The notes under the pieces: model-generated
Database searches by the model: none
The model's input: only the letters and a program-made list of their open reading frames with translations
Told to the model about the DNA's origin: nothing
Origin: Streptomyces sp. NBC_01463
GTDB lineage: Bacteria > Actinomycetota > Actinomycetes > Streptomycetales > Streptomycetaceae
Reading direction: 5' to 3'
Length of the DNA: 64,000 nucleotides
Assembly: GCA_036227345.1 (NCBI GenBank)
Contig: CP109468.1
Span: 7,936,001 to 8,000,000, forward strand
In this document: piece by piece, positions 16,850-26,797 of the stretch
Layout: every line of letters starts with the position of its first letter
How positions within the stretch are numbered: position 1 is the stretch's first letter
Made by a program: the position numbers and the translations under genes

Positions 16850-18063
16850 AGTGCGGCCCCCACGGCGCTGAGGAAGGTGCGGAACTTCGCACCGGTCTCC
16901 GCGGTCTCCGCCTCCGGCGACGAAGCGGCCACCACACCGGCGCCGGCGAACAGCCGCAGCGAGCGCCCCTCCGCCTCCGCGCAGCGGATCGTCACGACCC
17001 ACTCGCCGTCGCCGTCCGCGTCCTGCCAGCCGACCATGCCGGTGTAGGCGCCGCGGTCGAAGGGTTCCGACTCCGCGATGACGGCGCGGGCCACATCGGT
17101 CGGGGTGCCGCACACCGCGGGCGTCGGATGCAGCGAGGCGGCGAGGTCGAGGGAGGAGACGCCGGGGTCCGCGAGCGTGCCGGTCACGGTCGTCGACAGG
17201 TGCCACATCGCCGCGGTCCGTACGAGTGTGGGGTGTGCGGGGACGTCCAGGCTCACGCAGAAGGGGGCGAGGGACTCGCGCACGGCGTCGACGACGACGG
17301 CGTGTTCGTGCAGGTCCTTGGGGGACTCGAGCAGTGCGGCCGCGCGCCGCACGTCCTCGGCCAGATCATTGCTGCGCGGTGCGGAACCCGCGAGGGGGTT
17401 CGCCGTGAGCCGGCCGGCTCGACGGGCGACGAGGAGTTCGGGGCTGGCCCCGATCAGCGTGCGGTCCGGGCCGGTGGGAACGGCGAAGGTGTAGCCCTTC
17501 GGATCGTGCTGCGCCAGCCGGCGCAGCATGGCGGCCAGGTCGAGGTCGCGCGAGGAGGTCAGTTCCAGGGTGCGGGCGAGGACCACCTTGTCGAACTCGC
17601 CCGCGCGCATCCGCCGGACCGCCGATGAGACCGCCGCGGCGTACGCGCCGGGCTCGGGGACCTCCCGGGTCTGCCAGGTGCCGGGTTCGGCGAACGGGCC
17701 GGGAATCGCGATCAGCGGGTCGTCGCACAGGGCCGGTGCCCGGCGCACCGATCTCGGGACCGCGAGCGAGGGCGGGGCGTCCGGGGCGAAGGGCAGTGCG
17801 CCCATGACGATCGGTGCGGGATCCCCGGCCCGCCGCCGCGTTTCGAGCACTTCCCGGACACGTACGCCCAACGGCCGTGAGTCATCCGGGACTTCGGCGG
17901 AGGTGCCGGTGCCGAGGAGGGTGTGACGGGCCGAGGCGAGGAATCGGTCGCTGCCGGGCCGGTAGGCGTCCAGCAGCGCGGTGGCCGCGCAGGGGGAGAC
18001 GTGCGGTGCGGGGAGCGGGACGGCCCGGTCGGGGGCGGTGGGAACGCGCAGTGAGGCAGACAT
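16846..18063 (-). CDS. dhbC: Isochorismate synthase
   Basis: The 405-aa protein belongs to the chorismate-binding (MST) family and should convert chorismate to isochorismate, the first step to 2,3-dihydroxybenzoate. It has the conserved [31 protein letters not shown] and E-P-F-D-R-G-x-Y-x-G blocks, with the metal-binding glutamates in E-S-E-P-F and E-A-E-G-R. ATG 18063 starts M-S-A-S-L-R, and the length agrees with DhbC/EntC (about 390-400). It is 62 nt downstream of dhbA and coupled by GTGA to dhbE. Confidence 0.95.
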   Translation of the reverse strand: MSASLRVPTAPDRAVPLPAPHVSPCAATALLDAYRPGSDRFLASARHTLLGTGTSAEVPDDSRPLGVRVREVLETRRRAGDPAPIVMGALPFAPDAPPSLAVPRSVRRAPALCDDPLIAIPGPFAEPGTWQTREVPEPGAYAAAVSSAVRRMRAGEFDKVVLARTLELTSSRDLDLAAMLRRLAQHDPKGYTFAVPTGPDRTLIGASPELLVARRAGRLTANPLAGSAPRSNDLAEDVRRAAALLESPKDLHEHAVVVDAVRESLAPFCVSLDVPAHPTLVRTAAMWHLSTTVTGTLADPGVSSLDLAASLHPTPAVCGTPTDVARAVIAESEPFDRGAYTGMVGWQDADGDGEWVVTIRCAEAEGRSLRLFAGAGVVAASSPEAETAETGAKFRTFLSAVGAAL

Positions 18064-18125
18064 GTCTTCTTGTCTCCAGTGGGGGAGGGCTGCGAGCCGC
18101 TGTGAAGAGGTGCCGGGCGGGCGGT

Positions 18126-18914
18126 TCACGCCCGCAGGGTGGCGCCGCCGTCGACGTAGAGGTCGTGCAGGGTGATGTGGCGGGCGCGGTCGGACACGAG
18201 GAAGGCGACGGCGTCGGCGATGTCGGCCGGGTCGGCGATCCGGCCCAGCGGTATGCCCGTGCGGTAGGCCGCCCCGTCGCCGTCGATGACCCGTCGGGCG
18301 GCTGCCTGCTCGTCGCCGGGCGGCCACATGCCGCGCTGCATCTCGGTGAGGGTCGAGCCCGGTGACACGGTGTTGCAGCGGATGCCGAGGGGCGCCAGTT
18401 CGAGGCCGAGGCACTTGGTGAACATGACGGCCGCGGCCTTCGACGCGGCGTAGGCGGCCATGTCCGTGCGGGGTATGCCCGCCGCGTTGGACGCGACGGT
18501 GACGATGCTGCCGCGGCCCCGCCCGGCCATGCGGCGCGAGACGGCCCGCGAGACGTGGAACACGCCGTTCGTGTTGACGGCGAAGGTGGCCGCCCAGTCC
18601 TCGTCGGTCAGTTCGGAGACCGGTGAACACCGCAGTACTCCGGCGACGTTGACCGCGATGTCCAGGGGGCCGAGCGTGTCCTCGGTCCGGGTGACGAGTG
18701 CCTCGACCGCTGCCGCGTCCGTGACGTCGAGCGTGTCGGCCGTGACCCGGTCGCCGTACGTCCGGGCGAGTGCGGTGACGCCCTCGGGGGCGGCATCCGT
18801 GGCCAGGACGCGGGCACCGGCCCCGACGAGGGCATGAACCACCGCTTCACCGATCCCCCGGCCGGCCCCCGTCACGAGGGCGAGCCGGCCGGTGAGTTCC
18901 GGTACGGGGCTCAC
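18126..18914 (-). CDS. dhbA: 2,3-dihydro-2,3-dihydroxybenzoate dehydrogenase
   Basis: The 262-aa short-chain dehydrogenase oxidises the dihydrodiol made by DhbB to 2,3-dihydroxybenzoate with NAD+. It shows the cofactor motif T-G-A-G-R-G-I-G near residue 15, N-V-A-G, the catalytic Ser in V-A-S-N-A-A and Y-A-A-S-K, and a C-terminal D-G-G-A-T-L. GTG 18914 follows GGAAGG and overlaps the stop of a 70-codon upstream open frame (GTGA). It is the first recognised enzyme of the iron-box-controlled dhb operon. Confidence 0.94.
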   Translation of the reverse strand: MSPVPELTGRLALVTGAGRGIGEAVVHALVGAGARVLATDAAPEGVTALARTYGDRVTADTLDVTDAAAVEALVTRTEDTLGPLDIAVNVAGVLRCSPVSELTDEDWAATFAVNTNGVFHVSRAVSRRMAGRGRGSIVTVASNAAGIPRTDMAAYAASKAAAVMFTKCLGLELAPLGIRCNTVSPGSTLTEMQRGMWPPGDEQAAARRVIDGDGAAYRTGIPLGRIADPADIADAVAFLVSDRARHITLHDLYVDGGATLRA

Positions 18915-19123
18915 CGGGCCGTCGCCTTCCGGACGCCGGCCGGACAGGACGTCACCGAGGACCGGACGGGACCGGGGGAGGGGGAGGTCGAATTCGGCGG
19001 CATGGCCTGGAATCTCCGTTCACGTTCGGCTGATGGGCTGGTCCGGGCGGGCCCTCCGCGCACCGGATGGTTGCGGAGCACGGCAGTTGACGCTGTTTCA
19101 GGCAGGGGCAGCCGCGAGGCCAC
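18911..19123 (-). other. 70-codon upstream open frame coupled to dhbA (possible leader or small protein)
   Basis: A GTG-started frame begins 20 nt downstream of the iron box and its TGA overlaps the dhbA GTG start by 4 nt, the geometry of translational coupling. The peptide is Pro/Arg/Ser-rich, without signal peptide, cysteines or recognised motif, and its third-position GC bias is only moderate. Its own RBS is weak. It could be a leader peptide, a small protein or merely an open 5-prime leader. Confidence 0.3.
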
Positions 19124-19143
19124 CCCAACCCGTCCGGGCTTAC

Positions 19144-19162
19144 TTAGGTTAGGCTAACCATA
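19144..19162. promoter_or_regulatory. Iron box (DmdR1/DtxR-family operator) upstream of dhbA
   Basis: TTAGGTTAGGCTAACCATA differs only at its last bases from the Streptomyces/DtxR iron-box consensus (TTAGGTTAGGCTCACCTAA). It lies about 230 bp upstream of dhbA and should repress the dhb operon when Fe2+ is plentiful. Confidence 0.93.
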
Positions 19163-19289
19163 CGTGGATCGGGCAAGGGGGACGGCCCGGAATCGAACTC
19201 CACTCCGCCGGACTCCGGCCCGTTTCGGGGCGCTCGGGTGAGGCGCCGCGGCGCGCCTGCCGAGGTGCCGGAGGTGAGCCCACGCGATG

Positions 19290-19560
19290 CCAGATGTCCT
19301 AATTGCTGCTATTTGAGCTAATAGTCAACTATGCGACTCCGAGCCACTTTTCGACGGGTCATGGATTCTGAATCCCGCGCAAATCGCCCCTTTCGGGCGC
19401 AGTGGTCAGCATCACGTTTCCGGCCGCGGACGTGGAAGCGGAAGCTTCGGTTCCCTGTCGCGCCAAGAAAGTTGACTTCTCCGGATGCGGCTGAAGATGA
19501 GCATTTCCTTTGATTGATCTTGCAAATCAATTGTGATCAGCAATTCGGGACTTGTTACGC
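19290..19560. promoter_or_regulatory. AT-richer promoter region upstream of the riboswitch
   Basis: About 270 bp of clearly lower GC content lacks coding potential. It contains nested inverted repeats: TTGATT (19510-19515)/AATCAA (19525-19530) and TGATC (19515-19519)/GATCA (19535-19539). These probably mark the promoter and protein-binding sites for the riboswitch-controlled transcript. The stretch 19163-19289 shows nothing I can name. Confidence 0.45.
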
Positions 19561-19599
19561 CCGGCGTTTCTCGCTTACGGTCACCGTCAATCAATCCGG

Positions 19600-19770
19600 A
19601 TGGAACGCCGAATCCTGCCGCCGTCCGGGAACCCGACCCACTCACGTACGGCAGGAGCGGGGGACCCAGGTTTGCCGCCGGTCCGGTATCCGGAGCGGCT
19701 AGGGGTGAAGTCGCCATGTGCGGCCGGACATCTCCAGTCCGAACCCGACAGCTCACCTCGCAGGCGGCGG
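19600..19770 (+). ncRNA. ydaO-type c-di-AMP riboswitch
   Basis: The leader of the LysM/transglycosylase gene has the conserved blocks of this class in order: GCAGGAGCGGGGGACCC (about 19650-19667), GGCTAGGGGTGAAG (19697-19710), then CCGAACCCGACAGCTCACCT and CAGGCG (to 19766). A closing helix can form between CGCC at 19606-19609 and GGCG at 19763-19766. In actinomycetes this element precedes genes for cell-wall hydrolases such as Rpf and lytic transglycosylases, and c-di-AMP binding turns expression down. The gene start follows 15 nt later, so the switch controls it directly. Confidence 0.92.
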
Positions 19771-19784
19771 AGAGGAAAAGCGCC

Positions 19785-20666
19785 ATGCCCATCAAGGCCA
19801 AGCACCGTCGTTCCAAGTCCAGCTCCCTGACCCGCGGTTTCATCGCCGTGAGCACGGGCGGAGTCGTCCTCGCGCTCCCCATGATCGTCGCCGGATCGGC
19901 TTCCGCCGCACCGTCGCAGTCGGTCACCGTGGAAAAGGCCGCAGCCCCGACTTCCGTCGCTGCCAAGGAAATTGCGGTCCGCAAGACCGAGACCACCACC
20001 TATTCCGTGGTCTCCGGCGACTCGCTTTACAAGATCGCCCAGGGGCATTCCCTCAGCGGCGGCTGGGAGCGTCTGTACAAGGACAACCGGAGCGCGGTCG
20101 GCGGCAATCCCGACCTGATTCTTCCGGGCCTGAAGCTGACCATCGGCGCCAAGTCCGCGGCCACCGCGCCCAAGGCCGCGACCGAGACCGAATTCAAGAC
20201 GGAGAAGAAGGCCGACAGCGCCTCCGACGCCTCGGCCGGCCGCGCCGCGACCGCCGACCGCGCCGACCGCTCCGAGCGGACGACGGCGACCCCCGTCGCC
20301 GAGAAGACCACCGCGACCACCCCCGCGCAGAGCGCGACGGCGTACACCGACGACCTCGACGGCTGGATCAAGGAGTCCCTCGCCGTCATGGCCGAGCACG
20401 GCATCCCCGGCAGCTACGACGGCATCTACCGCAACGTCATCCGTGAGTCCTCGGGCAACCCGCAGATCGTGAACAACTGGGACTCGAACGCCGCGGCCGG
20501 TACGCCGTCCAAGGGCCTCCTCCAGGTCATCCAGCCCACGTTCGACGCGTACCACGTGGCGGGCACCTCGCTCGACATCCTGGACCCGGTCGCCAACATC
20601 ACGGCCGCGTGCAACTACGCCGCCGCCACGTACGGCTCGATCGACAACGTCTTCGGCGCCTACTGA
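19785..20666 (+). CDS. Secreted LysM-domain transglycosylase-like cell-wall hydrolase
   Basis: ATG 19785 follows GGAGAGGAAAAG. The 293-aa preprotein has a basic N-terminus and hydrophobic core ending in S-A-S-A-A (cleavage near 42). A LysM domain at about 69-118 (Y-S-V-V-S-G-D-S-L-Y-K-I-A...L-I-L-P-G-L-K-L) binds peptidoglycan. An Ala/Thr/Lys linker follows, then a C-terminal transglycosylase SLT-like domain (I-R-E-S-S-G-N-P with the catalytic Glu, K-G-L-L-Q-V-I, A-A-T-Y-G). Such proteins remodel peptidoglycan during growth or germination. Control by the c-di-AMP riboswitch links wall cleavage to osmotic signalling. The gene ends at a very strong terminator. Confidence 0.93.
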   Translation: MPIKAKHRRSKSSSLTRGFIAVSTGGVVLALPMIVAGSASAAPSQSVTVEKAAAPTSVAAKEIAVRKTETTTYSVVSGDSLYKIAQGHSLSGGWERLYKDNRSAVGGNPDLILPGLKLTIGAKSAATAPKAATETEFKTEKKADSASDASAGRAATADRADRSERTTATPVAEKTTATTPAQSATAYTDDLDGWIKESLAVMAEHGIPGSYDGIYRNVIRESSGNPQIVNNWDSNAAAGTPSKGLLQVIQPTFDAYHVAGTSLDILDPVANITAACNYAAATYGSIDNVFGAY

Positions 20667-20702
20667 TCCACCGCGGATCCGCCCCCGGGCGGAGCCGTGA
20701 GC

Positions 20703-20743
20703 AGGGGTGGAAGGGAGCGTAACCGCTCCCTTCCACCCCTTTT
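20703..20743 (+). terminator. Strong intrinsic terminator
   Basis: A perfect 17-bp stem (20703-20719 with 20724-20740), loop TAAC, is followed by a T run. It closes the riboswitch-controlled gene. Confidence 0.93.
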
Positions 20744-20861
20744 GCCGTGCGGTACAACCCTTGTGCGCCAGGGGCGGTCCAACAGGGCGCCAGGAGGGAA
20801 ACGGGCTCTTCCCGGCGTACCCCCGGACTCGCCCGGTCATCCTTGAACCGAGGAGCCGCTC

Positions 20862-22340
20862 GTGCGCACCTACCGTTCGGCCGCCGTGGTCGCGGCCTCA
20901 TTCGTCCTGATGGCGGGGGCCGCCGTCGCGGCGCCCTCCGCCCACGCGGGCACCCCCGGCGGAACGCACGCCGACGACCGCAACACCGACTTCAACGGCG
21001 ACGGACACGACGACGTCCTCATCGGCGCGCCCGGCGGGACCGTCGGCGGCAAGCAGGGCGCCGGCTACGCGACCGTGAAGTACGGCGGGCCGGGCGGCAT
21101 CGACGCCACCCGGGGGAGCGTCCTCAGCCAGAACACCGCGGGAGTACCGGGCGCCGCCGAGGCGGGCGACGGCTTCGGCCGCGCCCTGGCCACCGGCGAC
21201 CTCGACGGGGACGGGTACGACGACGCGGTCGTGGGCGTGCCCGGCGAGGACATCGAGCCGCTGACGGACGCGGGCGGCGCCGTCGTCCTGTGGGGCTCCG
21301 CCCAGGGGCTCTCCGGCACGGACAGCGACTGGCTGCAGGCGGCGGAGCCGGTCGTCGGCGGCCGGTTCGGCAGCGCGCTCGCCGCGGCGCACTTCAGCCC
21401 CGACATCCCCGGCGACCAGCTGGCCGTGACCGACCGCACCGACTTCACCCTGTTCCAGTACGCCCCGGGAACCCGCCGGAACGCCACGTCGAGCAGCAGC
21501 CACATCCCCGGCACCCCGGGGCGAGAGATCGCACCCCGCGCCCTGACCACCGGCGACTACGACGGCAACGGCCTCGCCGACCTCGTCATCTCCGGAGTCA
21601 CCGTCGGCGACGAACCGGGTCACGGCTGGTCCGCCGTCCTCCTCGGCGAGGTCCAGGGGCTCCGCTACGACCACGATCTGCGCGGCGGCCCGGCCGTCGC
21701 CACCGGCGACATCGACGCCGACGGCTACGACGACCTCGTCACCGGCGAGCCGGCCGGCCCCGACGACGGCGGCGCAACGACGACCGGCGGTGTGGTCGGC
21801 GTGTACTACGGCAGCGCGGGCGACGGCCCCGTCGGCGCCGACGGCCCGGGCACCCCGCCCGTGTGGTGGACGCAGGACACCCCCGGCATCCCCGGCGGGT
21901 CGGAGGCCGGCGACGGCTGGGGCGCCGACCTCTCCGTGGCGGACACCGACGGCGACGGGTACCCGGACGTGGCGGTCGGCGCCCCCGGCGAGGACATCGG
22001 CACGGTCGCCGACGCGGGGGCCGTGTGGGTGCTGCGCGGCACGGCCGGCGGGCTCACCGCCACCGGCGCAGCTTCGTGGGACCAGGACTCGGCGAACGTG
22101 CCGGGCACTCCCGAGCGGGGCGACCGCTGGGGCGGCCAGGTGCGGCTGACCGATCCGGACAAGGACGGGCGGTCCGGCCTGCTGTCCGCCGCGCCCGGGG
22201 AGAACGCCGGCGACGGCATCGTCTGGGCGTTCCCGGCGGGCCCGGGCGGTGTGACGGCATCCGGCTCATGGACGTTCGACGCCGGCACCTTCGGCGGCCC
22301 GGAGACCGGCGCCGGATACGGAGCCGCGATCGACGAGTAG
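20862..22340 (+). CDS. Secreted FG-GAP/VCBS repeat protein (integrin-like beta-propeller)
   Basis: GTG 20862 follows GAGGAG. The 492-aa preprotein has a signal peptide ending near A-P-S-A-H-A-G (about 30). The mature part holds FG-GAP units with Ca2+-binding loops: D-F-N-G-D-G-H-D-D-V-L-I-G, D-L-D-G-D-G-Y-D-D-A-V-V-G, D-Y-D-G-N-G-L-A-D, D-I-D-A-D-G-Y-D-D-L and D-T-D-G-D-G-Y-P-D-V. This forms a seven-bladed propeller seen in extracellular adhesion or ligand-binding proteins; no catalytic domain is attached. It is monocistronic. Confidence 0.9.
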   Translation: MRTYRSAAVVAASFVLMAGAAVAAPSAHAGTPGGTHADDRNTDFNGDGHDDVLIGAPGGTVGGKQGAGYATVKYGGPGGIDATRGSVLSQNTAGVPGAAEAGDGFGRALATGDLDGDGYDDAVVGVPGEDIEPLTDAGGAVVLWGSAQGLSGTDSDWLQAAEPVVGGRFGSALAAAHFSPDIPGDQLAVTDRTDFTLFQYAPGTRRNATSSSSHIPGTPGREIAPRALTTGDYDGNGLADLVISGVTVGDEPGHGWSAVLLGEVQGLRYDHDLRGGPAVATGDIDADGYDDLVTGEPAGPDDGGATTTGGVVGVYYGSAGDGPVGADGPGTPPVWWTQDTPGIPGGSEAGDGWGADLSVADTDGDGYPDVAVGAPGEDIGTVADAGAVWVLRGTAGGLTATGAASWDQDSANVPGTPERGDRWGGQVRLTDPDKDGRSGLLSAAPGENAGDGIVWAFPAGPGGVTASGSWTFDAGTFGGPETGAGYGAAIDE

Positions 22341-22426
22341 CGGCAGCCGCGGCGCGGCGCGGCCCGGGCCAGGTCCCGTCGGACCTGCCCGGGGCGCCTC
22401 CGGTACACGGCCCGCCGGATCCGCCC

Positions 22427-22531
22427 GACCGGCCCGGGACCGCTTCCGTACACCGCCCCCCGACCGGCCCGGGACCGCTTCCGTACACCGCCCCCCGACC
22501 GGCCCGGGACCGCTTCCGTACACCGCCCCCC
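22427..22531. repeat. Three exact 35-bp tandem repeats plus degenerate flanking copies
   Basis: A 35-bp unit (starting GACCGGCCCGGGACCGCTTC) occurs three times without change at 22427-22461, 22462-22496 and 22497-22531. A diverged half-copy follows (22532 to about 22560), and a diverged copy seems to precede (about 22377-22416). The array fills most of the 281-bp gap between the FG-GAP gene and the next gene. Confidence 0.93.
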
Positions 22532-22608
22532 GACCCACCCCGGACCGCTCCCGAGGACCGGTGCCAAGCCGGTGCGCGATGCCACTATGAACCTTTCATC
22601 CCGCGCGC

Positions 22609-22614
22609 TACCCT
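22609..22614 (+). promoter_or_regulatory. -10 element (TACCCT) placing the transcript start at the ATG
   Basis: TACCCT is followed by 7 nt and then the ATG of the reductase gene, which has no Shine-Dalgarno sequence. The spacing predicts a leaderless mRNA. Confidence 0.45.
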
Positions 22615-22621
22615 CCGCCGC

Positions 22622-23701
22622 ATGATTTCCACGGTGGTCTGGGGAACCGGCAATGTCGGCCGCGCGGCCATCCGCGCCGTCGAGGCCCATCCGGCCCTGA
22701 AACTCGCGCACGTACTCGTCCACGACCCCGGCAAGGTGGGCCGCGACGCGGGCCGCCTCGCCGGCCTGGACCGCGATCTGGGCGTCGCGGCGACCGATGA
22801 CATCGACGCGGTGCTGGCCACCGCCCCCCGGGCCGTCGTGTACGCGGCCTCCGGCGACATCCGCCCCGACGAGGCCCTGGCCGACATCACCAGGGCGGTC
22901 GCGGGCGGCGCCGTCGTCGTCACACCCGCGCTCTACGCCCTCTACGACCAGCGCGGCGCGCCGCCCGAACTCCGCGAACCGGTCCTGTCCGCGGTCGCGG
23001 GCGGTGGCGGCTCCCTCTTCGTCTCCGGCGTCGACCCCGGCTGGGGCAACGACGTACTGCCCCTGCTGATCAGCGGACTCGGCACCACGGTCGAGGCGAT
23101 CCGCTGCCAGGAGATCTTCGACTACTCGACCTACGACCAGCCCGACTCCGTCCGCGACCTGATCGGCATGGGACACCCCATGGAGTACGAGCCGCTGATG
23201 CTCGCGGCCTCCATACCGACCATGGTGTGGGGCGGGCAGATACGTCTGATGGCCAGAGCGCTGGACGTGGAACTCGACGACATCCGCGAGACCATGGCCC
23301 GGCGGCCGCTCGAAACCACCGTCACCACCCGGACGATGGGCGTGTTCGAGGCCGGCACCCAGGGCGCGGTCCGCTTCGAGGTCCAGGGCATCGTCGGGGG
23401 CGAACCCCGCATCGTCATCGAGCACATCACCCGCATCCACCCGTCCTGCGCCCCGGACTGGCCCTCGCCTCCCGACGGAGCCGGCGCCCACCGCGTGATC
23501 ATCGAAGGCCGCCCGCGCATCGAGGTCACCGTCGAGGCCACCGACGAGGGCGAGAACCGCTCGGCGGGCGGCAACGCCACCGCCGTCGGCCGGCTGGTGA
23601 ACGCCATCGACTGGCTGGTGGAAGCGGAACCCGGGCTCTACGACGCCCTCGACGTCCCCCTGCGCCCCGCAGCCGGCCGACTCGGAAGGAAGCAGCCATG
23701 A
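22622..23701 (+). CDS. NAD(P)-dependent dehydrogenase of the DapB-like/diaminopentanoate-dehydrogenase family
   Basis: The 359-aa protein has an N-terminal Rossmann motif V-W-G-T-G-N-V-G-R-A-A (residues 6-16) and the DapB-like N-terminal domain, then a C-terminal domain with V-S-G-V-D-P-G-W-G-N-D and H-P-M-E-Y-E-P. The family includes 2,4-diaminopentanoate dehydrogenase and is often annotated as dihydrodipicolinate reductase-like. The true substrate in Streptomyces is unknown. It overlaps the next gene by ATGA, so both probably work on the same compound. A leaderless start is indicated by TACCCT 7 nt before ATG. Confidence 0.83.
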   Translation: MISTVVWGTGNVGRAAIRAVEAHPALKLAHVLVHDPGKVGRDAGRLAGLDRDLGVAATDDIDAVLATAPRAVVYAASGDIRPDEALADITRAVAGGAVVVTPALYALYDQRGAPPELREPVLSAVAGGGGSLFVSGVDPGWGNDVLPLLISGLGTTVEAIRCQEIFDYSTYDQPDSVRDLIGMGHPMEYEPLMLAASIPTMVWGGQIRLMARALDVELDDIRETMARRPLETTVTTRTMGVFEAGTQGAVRFEVQGIVGGEPRIVIEHITRIHPSCAPDWPSPPDGAGAHRVIIEGRPRIEVTVEATDEGENRSAGGNATAVGRLVNAIDWLVEAEPGLYDALDVPLRPAAGRLGRKQP

Positions 23702-24177
23702 TCATCGACATCCCCGAGGGCCAGGAGCCGATCGGATACGTATGGGGCGACATGGTCCCCGGCATCGGCATGGCCGCGGCGAACTTCTCGCTGTCGGTGT
23801 ACGAGCACACCACGCTGGGGCTCCGCGAGTTCGAGGCGGCGCGGCTGCGCATCGCGCAGATCAACGGCTGCCTGTTCTGCCTGGACTGGCGCACGGAGCG
23901 CGACGGGCAGAAGGTCGAGGAGGAGTTCGCCGGTGCGGTGAGCGACTGGCGCACCACCGACGCCTTCGACGAACGGACGCGGCTGGCGGCGGAGTACGCC
24001 GAGCGGTACGCCCTGGACCACCACGGCCTGGACGACGCGTTCTGGGCGCGGATGACCGCGCACTACACACAGCACGAGATCGTCGAGCTGAGCATGAGCA
24101 TCGGTTCGTGGCTGGCCTTCGGCCGGCTCAACCATGTGCTGGGCCTCGACGCCGTGTGCGTGCTGCCCGGGCACTGA
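23698..24177 (+). CDS. Carboxymuconolactone decarboxylase/AhpD-like protein
   Basis: The 159-aa protein has the AhpD-type active-site segment I-N-G-C-L-F-C-L-D-W (C-x-x-C near residues 60-63) and a downstream H in Y-T-Q-H-E-I-V-E-L. In AhpD, this Cys pair acts as a thiol reductant with a nearby His and Glu. The carboxymuconolactone decarboxylases share the fold but not the Cys pair, so an alkylhydroperoxidase- or dehalogenase-like redox role is more likely. ATGA overlap couples it to the upstream DapB-like dehydrogenase. Confidence 0.87.
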   Translation: MIIDIPEGQEPIGYVWGDMVPGIGMAAANFSLSVYEHTTLGLREFEAARLRIAQINGCLFCLDWRTERDGQKVEEEFAGAVSDWRTTDAFDERTRLAAEYAERYALDHHGLDDAFWARMTAHYTQHEIVELSMSIGSWLAFGRLNHVLGLDAVCVLPGH

Positions 24178-24240
24178 CGGACCGGCGGCCGGCCGGGGCA
24201 CTGAACGGGCTGTCGGCGGACAGCCCGGTCACGGCGTGCG

Positions 24241-24273
24241 TCCAGTAGGAGGACTGCCCACCCTTCTACTGGA
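24241..24273. terminator. Hairpin between convergent genes
   Basis: TCCAGTAG (24241-24248) pairs with CTACTGGA (24266-24273), 17-nt loop, between the AhpD-like gene and cholesterol oxidase. It is a modest terminator candidate. Confidence 0.4.
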
Positions 24274-24297
24274 AGGTTCGCCCCCGCGGACCCGCTG

Positions 24298-25992
<1,695 letters not shown>

Positions 25993-26133
25993 TCAAGAAG
26001 TCACTAGATACCTATCGGTAATTTCCCGGGCCCCGGCCGTCCGCGGCCGGCAGTGGGCCGCCGCGTCCCGGGGTGCGGCGCCGGGGCATCGCGTGGATGC
26101 TGGGAGGGTCAGCGTTCCATGAGGAGGAAAGTC

Positions 26134-26322
26134 ATGAGCATGCTCGACAAGATCAAGGACCTGATCAAGGGGCACCCCGACCAGGCCCGCCAGGGAGTCG
26201 AGAAGGGTGGCGACTTCATCGACAAGAAGACGGGCAACAAGTACAGCGGTCAGGTCGACACCGCCCAGCAGAAGCTCAATGACCAGACCGGTGAACGCCG
26301 TCCGCCCACCGACGAACGGTAG
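26134..26322 (+). CDS. Small antitoxin-family protein (Rv0909/MT0933-like)
   Basis: ATG 26134 follows GAGGAGG. The 62-aa product, M-S-M-L-D-K-I-K-D-L-I-K-G-H..., has an amphipathic N-terminal helix and a K-K-T-G-N-K-Y-S-G-Q-V-D core typical of the Streptomyces proteins called antitoxin by similarity to MT0933. It is highly charged and probably cytosolic. No toxin gene is adjacent, and the antitoxin role is inherited from the family name only. Confidence 0.85.
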   Translation: MSMLDKIKDLIKGHPDQARQGVEKGGDFIDKKTGNKYSGQVDTAQQKLNDQTGERRPPTDER

Positions 26323-26420
26323 GGCGTCGCACCCTCCATCCGTCGCACCCTCCACCAGGCCTCCACCCGCAAGGGTGGGGGCCTGGCGCCTGCGTGTGGC
26401 GGGGCGGGGACGGAACGCGG

Positions 26421-26458
26421 CGGAGCGGCAGCCACCCTCCCCGGTGGCTGCCGCTCCG
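26421..26458. terminator. Bidirectional terminator
   Basis: A perfect 16-bp stem pairs 26421-26436 with 26443-26458 around a 6-nt loop. It lies between the antitoxin-like gene and the convergent 56-aa gene. Confidence 0.8.
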
Positions 26459-26492
26459 TCGTCTTCGTGTGGCCGCGGGACCGACCGGAAGG

Positions 26493-26663
26493 TCAGTTGT
26501 GGCCGAACTTCCGCTCGCGCTTGTGGGAGACCTGTTCGGAGATCGCCTTCACCGCATCGGGCGTGGGCGCCGTGCTCGTCTGTTCCTTGGCCTCCGGGGC
26601 CGTGGAGTGGTCGTGGCCCCCGGTGCGCGCACCGCGGTTCTGCCGGCTCTGCTTCTTGCCCAT
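26493..26663 (-). CDS. Small basic protein of unknown function (56 aa)
   Basis: The frame begins M-G-K-K-Q-S-R-Q-N-R-G-A-R-T-G and ends K-R-E-R-K-F-G-H-N. GAGGAGG stands 7 nt before the ATG, a near-ideal Shine-Dalgarno. The protein is Lys/Arg/Gln-rich at both ends with a small acidic centre and no membrane segment. I cannot assign a function; its composition suggests nucleic-acid or ribosome association. It faces the antitoxin-like gene across a terminator and is divergent from the SpoIIE-type phosphatase gene. Confidence 0.75.
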   Translation of the reverse strand: MGKKQSRQNRGARTGGHDHSTAPEAKEQTSTAPTPDAVKAISEQVSHKRERKFGHN

Positions 26664-26797
26664 GATCGTGCCTCCTCGCGGATGTCGGACGATGGGCCGA
26701 CTTCAGACTTGCACACAAGTACGAAGGGTGCATTTCGGTCGCCGGTGCCGGACGCCCTGAAGTGCGCGGTACGGCGCCGGGGGAGCATGCTGACTGT

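Noticed and set aside
26134..26663. Adjacent small genes read as a toxin-antitoxin pair
   Set aside because: They are convergent with a terminator between them, and the second protein has no toxin motif, so a TA operon is not supported.
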